From: Lawsonibacter hominis
Lineage (GTDB): Bacteria; Bacillota; Clostridia; Oscillospirales; Oscillospiraceae
Length of the DNA: 64,000 nt
Reading direction: 5' to 3'
Assembly (NCBI RefSeq): GCF_014287895.1
Contig: NZ_JACOPP010000003.1
Coordinates: 171,563-235,562 of the forward strand
The notes beneath the pieces are model-generated. The model worked only from the letters and a program-made list of their open reading frames with translations. It ran no database searches and was not told the origin of the DNA. Of this stretch, positions 58,384 through 64,000 are shown one piece after another. The position numbers and the translations under genes were made by a program. Numbering within the stretch: position 1 is the first letter of the stretch; each line of letters opens with the position of its first letter.

Positions 58384-60873
58384 TCAGGCGATATCATGCT
58401 GGGTTCGCTCCATAATGGCGTTTTGAAGAGAGGTGTCAAGTTCCACAAAGTAGGCGCTGTACCCGGAGACCCGAACCATCAGCGTGGGGTACTTTCCCGG
58501 GTTTTTTTGGGCGTCCGCCAGAACCTTTTTGTCCATGACGTTAAATTGGATGTGTTCGATCCCCAGTGCAAACGTCCCACGCAGGAGTGCCAGCACCTTC
58601 TCCTTAGCCTCGGGCGTCGCCAGGTTCTCCCGCTGGATATACATGTTGATGGTGGAGCCGCCGCTGATGGTGTTGTTGTCGATCTTGCCGTAGGAGCGGA
58701 CGGCGGCGGTGGGGCCGTTGATATCCATGCCCATGTAGGCACCGGCGGCATCGCCCAGTGGCTCGCCCGCCTTTCTTCCGCTGGCCAGGGCCCAAGTCCC
58801 CTGTCCGTAGGGGACGTTGCCGGACACTGGGGAGGTGGAGGCGCCGCATTTGTGACGAATGGACGCGGTCTCCTGCTCCGGGTCATACTTGCAGAACACC
58901 CCGGGCTTCTGCAAGATATAGGTGGTAAAGTAGTCGATGACCTCCTGCTCCAGGGCGTCCACATAGTCATCGTCGTTGCCCCACTTGGGACAGGCCAGAC
59001 ACATTTGGCGGATGTCCTCATAACCTTCAAAGTTGGCGTCGATTGCAGTACAAAGCTGGTCCATGGTCAGGACCTTGTCGTCAAAGACCAGCTTTTTCAC
59101 CGCAGCACAGGCGTCGGCCACGTCGGCCATCCCCACTGCGGAGTACCCGGGCGTGTTACTGCCCCGAGCGCCGCCGCTGTGGTAGGGCAGGCCCCGCTGC
59201 AGACAGTTGTTCATAAAGATGGACTGCACCATGAGCGGGTAGTCTTGATAGGTGGCGACAATATACTGCGACGCGATATAGACCATGTCGATTTGGGCCG
59301 CCACGTGGGCCTTGACGGCGTTCATATAGTCCTCAAAGGTCTTGAACTGCCGGGGATCGCCTGTCTCCACGCTGATGCGCTCACCGCCTTTGCGGCCGGG
59401 CAGACCCGCGTGGCGGATCCCGTTGTTCAAAGCGAGCTCCGCCGCCGCGGCAAAGTTGACCCACTGGCCGGGGCCCCAGTTGAAGCCGCCGGGCCGGCCG
59501 ATATCCTCACAGCCGGTACAGCTGTAGTTATAGGCTGCCTTCAGGTCGTTGCCGTAGCGCGTCATGACCGAGATACAGGGATCGTCATTGAAATAGGAGG
59601 GAAAACCGGTCCCGCCCGCAACGCAGTCCAGGGTCTTCAGCAAAAACTGATCTGGATTCTTCCTGTTAACGCGGACGCACAGCGAGGGCTGGAGGATATG
59701 AGCATCCATGTGGGCTTCGACGATGAGATAGGACAGGTCGTTGGTCGCATCATTGCCGAACTGATCGCAGCCGCCCACCAGAACGTTTTGGAACGTCGCG
59801 TTGCCTGCCAAGTGCTGCGCCGTGTCGCTGTCCGCGAACAGGAAGATGTTGTTGGTCTTGATGTAGAACAGCTGGAGCAGCTCCATAGCTTCTGCCCGGG
59901 TCATGATTCCCTCCCGGATATCCTTCTCATACAACGGCCACAGGTACTGATCCATTCTGCCGTAGGCCAGCAGCGGACCGGTGCTGTCGTTATAGAAGGC
60001 GCACACCACCAGCCAGATGGCCTGGAGGGCCTCCCGGAAGGTACGTGGGGCATTATGCGGCACATAATCGCAGATGGCTGCGATCTCCTCATACTCCTTC
60101 TTAAGCGTAGGGTCGGTAGCAACAGCGGCCTTTTCCCGCATAAACTCCGCCCACCGGTGCGAGAAGCGCTCCATGGCCTCCAGGACCAAGATTGCGGCCT
60201 TGTAGAAGAGCTCCTTTCCCCGCTCCTCCAGGTCGTAATAGTTGTGCTCATCCAGCTTTTTCTGGGCATAGGCCTTATAGGCGTTGGTCCCCTTGGCGAT
60301 GATCTCCGGCCAGTCCAGGTGCACGTGGGTTCCATAAACCGCCAGCGCGAAGGAGACCTCGCCGAAGTTTGTGCCGATGATCTTGTCCTGGATCTCCTGA
60401 GGACAGGTCTTACGGAATTTGGCCATCAGGGTCCGCTTTTCCCAGTAGGGCGCAATCTCCTCTTCAAACTCCCGCTGCTCTTCGGGGGTAGAGGTACAGG
60501 GACTGAACTTCCTGGTGGTCAGGCCCTTCAGGCCACCCTCCTCCATGATCCACCAGGTCTCCACCTCGGGGTGTAGCGGGACCGACTTCAGCTTTGTGGA
60601 GCGCTGTCCGACAATCAGCTCACCCTCGTTGTAGAGAAGCGGCAGGGTATCCAGCGTCTTTACGACGGCCATTGCCTTTTTCATAACCGGCGGTTCGTCC
60701 TCGTTGGCTTGATAGACCTCCGTAAAGCAGCGGGCGCGGTGAAGACAGACGCCGTAGGGCGCGTCGTGCATCTGGGCCATCAGTTTTCTGACCCGGTCCG
60801 TGCAGCCGTATACCGTGGTCTGCCCAAAGTATTTCTGCTCGTCAGTCGCATGAAGAATGGCTTTGTTTTTCAT
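58384..60873 (-). CDS. Glycyl radical enzyme with atypical GCED active site
   Basis: 829 residues, PFL-like fold. The radical site is RVSGYSAYFV with Gly804. The thiyl site is in AYNYSCTGCEDIGRPGG, with Cys455 aligned to the catalytic cysteine of dehydratase-type enzymes and an additional Cys452. In glycerol dehydratase, CutC and 4-hydroxyphenylacetate decarboxylase the pattern is C-x-E; here it is C-E-D, so the usual general-base glutamate position holds aspartate. ATG 60873 has AGAAGGGAG upstream; ATG 60909 has none. The activase gene precedes it by 37 bases. The substrate is unknown; it should be active only without oxygen. Confidence 0.9.
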   Translation of the reverse strand: MKNKAILHATDEQKYFGQTTVYGCTDRVRKLMAQMHDAPYGVCLHRARCFTEVYQANEDEPPVMKKAMAVVKTLDTLPLLYNEGELIVGQRSTKLKSVPLHPEVETWWIMEEGGLKGLTTRKFSPCTSTPEEQREFEEEIAPYWEKRTLMAKFRKTCPQEIQDKIIGTNFGEVSFALAVYGTHVHLDWPEIIAKGTNAYKAYAQKKLDEHNYYDLEERGKELFYKAAILVLEAMERFSHRWAEFMREKAAVATDPTLKKEYEEIAAICDYVPHNAPRTFREALQAIWLVVCAFYNDSTGPLLAYGRMDQYLWPLYEKDIREGIMTRAEAMELLQLFYIKTNNIFLFADSDTAQHLAGNATFQNVLVGGCDQFGNDATNDLSYLIVEAHMDAHILQPSLCVRVNRKNPDQFLLKTLDCVAGGTGFPSYFNDDPCISVMTRYGNDLKAAYNYSCTGCEDIGRPGGFNWGPGQWVNFAAAAELALNNGIRHAGLPGRKGGERISVETGDPRQFKTFEDYMNAVKAHVAAQIDMVYIASQYIVATYQDYPLMVQSIFMNNCLQRGLPYHSGGARGSNTPGYSAVGMADVADACAAVKKLVFDDKVLTMDQLCTAIDANFEGYEDIRQMCLACPKWGNDDDYVDALEQEVIDYFTTYILQKPGVFCKYDPEQETASIRHKCGASTSPVSGNVPYGQGTWALASGRKAGEPLGDAAGAYMGMDINGPTAAVRSYGKIDNNTISGGSTINMYIQRENLATPEAKEKVLALLRGTFALGIEHIQFNVMDKKVLADAQKNPGKYPTLMVRVSGYSAYFVELDTSLQNAIMERTQHDIA

Positions 60874-60910
60874 GACATTAAGTATCTCCCTTCTTGATAT
60901 TTCCACCATT

Positions 60911-61918
60911 CTAGTCTGGGGCGGCGTGCCCCGGTACCGATAGTGTTCCGTATACGTACGGAGAGCGGCACTGCTCCGCTCCCCCTCTCCTCAGCCCCCG
61001 ATCTTTACGGTAAGGCCCAAAGGATCTTACCAGCGCGGCCAGACGCTCCATCAACTCGTCCGGGGCCGTCGGCGCCAGCGCGTTCAACTGGTAACTGCCC
61101 GACCACTTGGTCCGCTCATACTTGGCCGCGCCGTAACTGTGATAGGGCAGGAGTTCCACCCGCTTGACCACCTCCAGGCGCCTAACAAACTCCGCTGTGG
61201 CGGCGATGTTCTCCTCAGAGGAGTTGAGACCAGGAATCACCGGGACGCGGATGATCATGGTGCGCTTGGAAAAATCATAGGTCTGTGCTACGCGCTGAAT
61301 GTTGGCCAAAATGGGAGCATTGGGAACGCCGGTCAGCCGCATGTGTTCTGCGCTGTCCATGTGCTTGATATCCATCTGAAAGATGTCCACATAGTCGAAT
61401 ACAGAACTGGCTTTTTCCCAGGTTGCGTAGGAGGAGGTCTCAATGGCGGTGTTAATGGCGTACTCTTCTTTGCAGGCTTTTAGGAACTGCGATACGAAAT
61501 CCGCCTGGAGCAGAGGCTCGCCTCCCCCCACCGTGACGCCGCCGTGGCCGCGGTAAAAAATGCTGTCGCGTTCCACCACCGATGCTAACTCTGCAACTGT
61601 ATATTCTCTGCCGCAGACGCTGCGCGCCCCGGTCGGACAGACTTTGACACACTCCATACACTCCGTGCAGCGCGTTTTGTCCCAGACAATCAAACCGCTC
61701 CGCTCCGCAGAGGCCCCCGTGGGGCACCGTTCCACGCACTTTCTGCAGCCGCAGCACTTTTTCTCCTGAAAAAAGAGGGTCTTTTGCGGCGGCTGCCCCT
61801 CCGGATTGGCGCACCACAGGCACCGCAAGGGGCACCCTTTCATAAATACAAGGGTGCGCAGCCCTGCTCCGTCGTGGAGCGAATAGCGCTGTATATTGAA
61901 TACCATTCCCTTTTCCAT
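60911..61918 (-). CDS. Glycyl radical enzyme activase (radical SAM)
   Basis: 335 residues. Radical SAM cluster CPLRCLWC (Cys29, Cys33, Cys36) after FNIQRYSLHDGAGLRTLVF, then two ferredoxin-type [4Fe-4S] sites (Cys55/58/61/65 and Cys84/87/90/94), and the GGGEPLLQ SAM-contact motif. This two-cluster insert is typical for activases of dehydratase and decarboxylase GREs, not of PFL itself. ATG 61918 is used; MVF four codons on is an alternative. First gene of the operon, directly before its target enzyme. Confidence 0.92.
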   Translation of the reverse strand: MEKGMVFNIQRYSLHDGAGLRTLVFMKGCPLRCLWCANPEGQPPQKTLFFQEKKCCGCRKCVERCPTGASAERSGLIVWDKTRCTECMECVKVCPTGARSVCGREYTVAELASVVERDSIFYRGHGGVTVGGGEPLLQADFVSQFLKACKEEYAINTAIETSSYATWEKASSVFDYVDIFQMDIKHMDSAEHMRLTGVPNAPILANIQRVAQTYDFSKRTMIIRVPVIPGLNSSEENIAATAEFVRRLEVVKRVELLPYHSYGAAKYERTKWSGSYQLNALAPTAPDELMERLAALVRSFGPYRKDRGLRRGGAEQCRSPYVYGTLSVPGHAAPD

Positions 61919-61986
61919 CTTAAAAATTCCATATCCTTTTCCAGTAAATAGTCTGCCGCAATGGCCCCTGTTCCGCGCCTGCAATA

Positions 61987-62015
61987 TATATATCAGACTG
62001 ACTTGGCCCTGTAAA
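61987..62015 (-). promoter_or_regulatory. Promoter of the activase/GRE operon
   Basis: Reverse strand TTTACA, 17 bases, TATATA. The leader to the activase start is about 65 bases. Confidence 0.6.
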
Positions 62016-62202
62016 ATGCACCTTTCTAATACACCATTAAAAATATTTATGGTACTAATCCACGAACTTGGCCCCACTGCTGTCGGACTTTCGGTGCCGT
62101 CTGCTGAATTTGAGCGGGATTTGCCCCCGCACTGGCCGGGACCACCGGGACCGGCCTACCGTCTCTCTGCCGCGCCGCGGCGTCGGCGGTGGGGAGGTTC
62201 CC

Positions 62203-62231
62203 TTGACAACCCCCGGAAAACAAAATAGAAT
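62203..62231 (+). promoter_or_regulatory. Promoter of gltX
   Basis: TTGACA, 17 bases, TAGAAT, 34 bases before the start codon. Confidence 0.78.
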
Positions 62232-62265
62232 TGGGGACAAATTTGGGGGAAAGGGGCCTTATTAT

Positions 62266-63759
62266 ATGAAAGAACAGTGGTTTGAAGCGATAGAGCGACA
62301 CATTCCAACCGGCGAAGTGCGTACCCGTTTCGGACCGTCTCCCACCGGCTATATGCATGTGGGCAACCTACGTACCGCGATCTATGCCTGGCTGATTGCC
62401 CGCCGTGCCGGGGGAAAGTTTCTGCTGCGTATTGAAGATACCGATCAGGTGCGCCAGGTGGAGGGCGCTGTGGAGATCATCTGCCGTACCCTGCGCCAGT
62501 GCGGTCTGTCCTGGGATGAAGGGCCGGATGTGGGCGGGCCCGTGGGGCCCTATGTCCAGACCGCCAGGCGGGAGCTGTATCTCCCCTATGCGGAGTTGCT
62601 GGTGGAGCGAGGCTGCGCCTACCGCTGCTTCTGTGAAAAAATGGAACCCGAGGAGGAATGCGGCGTATTTGACCGGGGTGATGACCCCTGCCGTGCTCTG
62701 AGTCCGGCGGAGGTCCGGGCCAACTTGCATGCCGGCAGGCCCTACGTTATCCGGCAGCGGATCCCCCGCCAGGGGAGAACCACGTTTCATGATTTGGTCT
62801 TTGGAGATATCACCGTGGATAATAGGACCCTGGATGATCAGATTCTGATTAAGCGGGACGGACTGCCCACTTACAATTTTGCCAACGTGATCGACGACCA
62901 TCTGATGGGTATTACTCACGTTGTCCGGGGCAGTGAATACCTATCTTCTGCCCCCAAATACGACCTCCTCTATCAGAGTTTTGGCTGGAAGATTCCCCAC
63001 TACGTCCACTGTGCTCCTGTCATGCGGGATCAAAAACATAAGCTGTCCAAGCGCCACGGCGACCCCTCCTATGAGGACCTCTTGGCCATGGGGTATCTGT
63101 CTGATGCCATCGTCAACTATGTAGCTCTTCTGGGGTGGGCCCCCACAGGAGAGCAGAAAGAACGCGAGTTCTTCCTGCTGGAAGAACTCGCTGAATACTT
63201 TGATATCGCTGGTCTCTCCAAGTCCCCTGCCATTTTCGACCTTAACAAGCTGAACTACTTCAACGCCTGCTATCTGCGAGCGCTCTCCCCCGAGGACTTT
63301 TACGTCGGCGCAGAGCCCTATCTCAAAGAGACGGTGCAGGACTCCCAGGTCGATTTAAGGCTGGCGGCACGACTACTTCAGCCCCGTTGTACCACCTGGA
63401 TGGATATCGCGCCGCAGATAGACTTTCTCGGCGCGCTCCCGCCATACCCCAACGAGCTCTACCGCAGCGAAAGGTGGCGCGTCAACGAGAAGAATTCCGC
63501 CGAACTGCTGATCCAGATCCGCTCGGAGCTAGAGGCTTTGCCCGTTTGGACCGACGACGCCCTGCACGCCGCTCTCTCCAGCTTGGCTGTGCGGCAGGGA
63601 GTCAAGCTCGGGACCATCCTGTGGCCGCTGCGCATTGCCCTGTCCGGCAGGGCAGTTACGCCCGGCGGAGCGGTGGAACTGTGTTGTGTCTTGGGGCGCG
63701 CCGAATCGCTGCGCCGTATCTGTCAGGGAATTGCGCAGCTCCCGCCGGCAGCTGACTGA
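62266..63759 (+). CDS. gltX: Glutamate--tRNA ligase
   Basis: 497 residues, class I synthetase. HIGH-like motif in RTRFGPSPTGYMHVGNLRTA, ERS signature LLRIEDTDQ, KMSKS as KLSKRHGD, and the all-helical anticodon-binding C-terminal domain. It charges tRNA-Glu (a TTC gene lies at 28.9 kb) and possibly tRNA-Gln if the cell uses the amidotransferase route; no gat genes are in the window. ATG 62266 is chosen after GGGGAAAGGGG; the longer open frame upstream covers the promoter. Confidence 0.93.
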   Translation: MKEQWFEAIERHIPTGEVRTRFGPSPTGYMHVGNLRTAIYAWLIARRAGGKFLLRIEDTDQVRQVEGAVEIICRTLRQCGLSWDEGPDVGGPVGPYVQTARRELYLPYAELLVERGCAYRCFCEKMEPEEECGVFDRGDDPCRALSPAEVRANLHAGRPYVIRQRIPRQGRTTFHDLVFGDITVDNRTLDDQILIKRDGLPTYNFANVIDDHLMGITHVVRGSEYLSSAPKYDLLYQSFGWKIPHYVHCAPVMRDQKHKLSKRHGDPSYEDLLAMGYLSDAIVNYVALLGWAPTGEQKEREFFLLEELAEYFDIAGLSKSPAIFDLNKLNYFNACYLRALSPEDFYVGAEPYLKETVQDSQVDLRLAARLLQPRCTTWMDIAPQIDFLGALPPYPNELYRSERWRVNEKNSAELLIQIRSELEALPVWTDDALHAALSSLAVRQGVKLGTILWPLRIALSGRAVTPGGAVELCCVLGRAESLRRICQGIAQLPPAAD

Positions 63760-63904
63760 GCCATCCCACCCCCGTCCCATATGTACGGAGTCCTTCAGGT
63801 CATAAAAAGCTCCCCTGATTAGCTTCAGTTGGATCCGCTGACAAAGTCCCTATGCCGCGGTGCTGTTATGGTATAATAGGCCGGACTGTAAAGTTAAATG
63901 AAAG

Positions 63905-63934
63905 TTGAAGACCCGTCAGCCCTTCTGGTACAAT
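63905..63934 (+). promoter_or_regulatory. Promoter near the right edge
   Basis: TTGAAG, 18 bases, TACAAT. A further extended -10 TGGTATAAT lies at 63869-63877. Both point to the partial gene at 63981. The stretch 63760-63868 shows nothing. Confidence 0.5.
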
Positions 63935-63980
63935 GGTTTCACCACAAAACACATGTACTCTCGAAAGGAGACGAGTCTTC

Positions 63981-64000
63981 GTGGCAAGATTATACCAACT
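63981..64000 (+). CDS. Start of a further gene, cut by the window edge
   Basis: GTG at 63981 preceded by AAAGGAG at a suitable distance reads M-A-R-L-Y-Q before the sequence ends. Six codons are too few to identify the product; no function is assigned. Confidence 0.4.

Overview
The window is bacterial and gene-dense, with strong AGGAGG-type ribosome binding sites, sigma-A promoters, many hairpin-plus-T terminators, a T-box leader on valS and CCA-encoded tRNAs. G+C-rich Firmicutes codon use together with a glycyl radical enzyme, SLH surface protein, Asp23/FakA pair and several ABC importers suggests an anaerobic gut-type Clostridia member, most likely Oscillospiraceae (Flavonifractor/Oscillibacter-like). 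This placement is inference from gene content.

Left part (1-15.7 kb): the 5' end of rplU diverges from rlmA and a DEAD-box helicase. From 2.7 to 11.7 kb lies an accessory catabolic block with visibly lower G+C at its LysR end: LysR regulator, SLC13-type carboxylate carrier, two tandem FAD oxidoreductases (the first frameshifted), and two MmgE/PrpD proteins separated by a 50-residue cysteine-rich small ORF. Then come pspC, a short conserved protein, a YegP-type protein, an MGMT-like protein, a DUF2156 protein and a GNAT acetyltransferase.

Middle (15.7-36.3 kb): three complete ABC importers, namely an oligopeptide system (oppBCDF then oppA), a polar amino-acid system (binding protein, permease, ATPase) and a branched-chain system (livK-H-M-G-F). 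Between them are fakA with an Asp23 protein, a small membrane protein, an orphan response regulator, four tRNA genes (Met, Glu, Val-CAC and, opposite, Val-GAC), an esterase and an SDR. A repeated GTTGACAA palindrome links the SDR coding region with the liv promoter.

36.3-50.8 kb: a zinc-dependent phospholipase C-like protein; a leftward DNA-repair-type operon (radical SAM, UDG-like protein, TIGR04076 protein) with LexA-like boxes in its promoter; a 1253-residue SLH surface protein flanked by structured repeats; valS with a T-box leader; an M23 peptidase with LysM and G5 domains; an MFS transporter; and a tiny self-contained unit encoding a 31-residue peptide.

Right part (50.8-64 kb): a LysR regulator whose start is unclear, a leftward SSS-transporter/M20-peptidase cluster with one truncated M20 copy, IS110 and IS30 remnants, then a glycyl radical enzyme and its activase. 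The enzyme has a non-standard GCED active-site motif and is the best candidate here for undescribed chemistry. gltX and the first codons of a further gene close the window.
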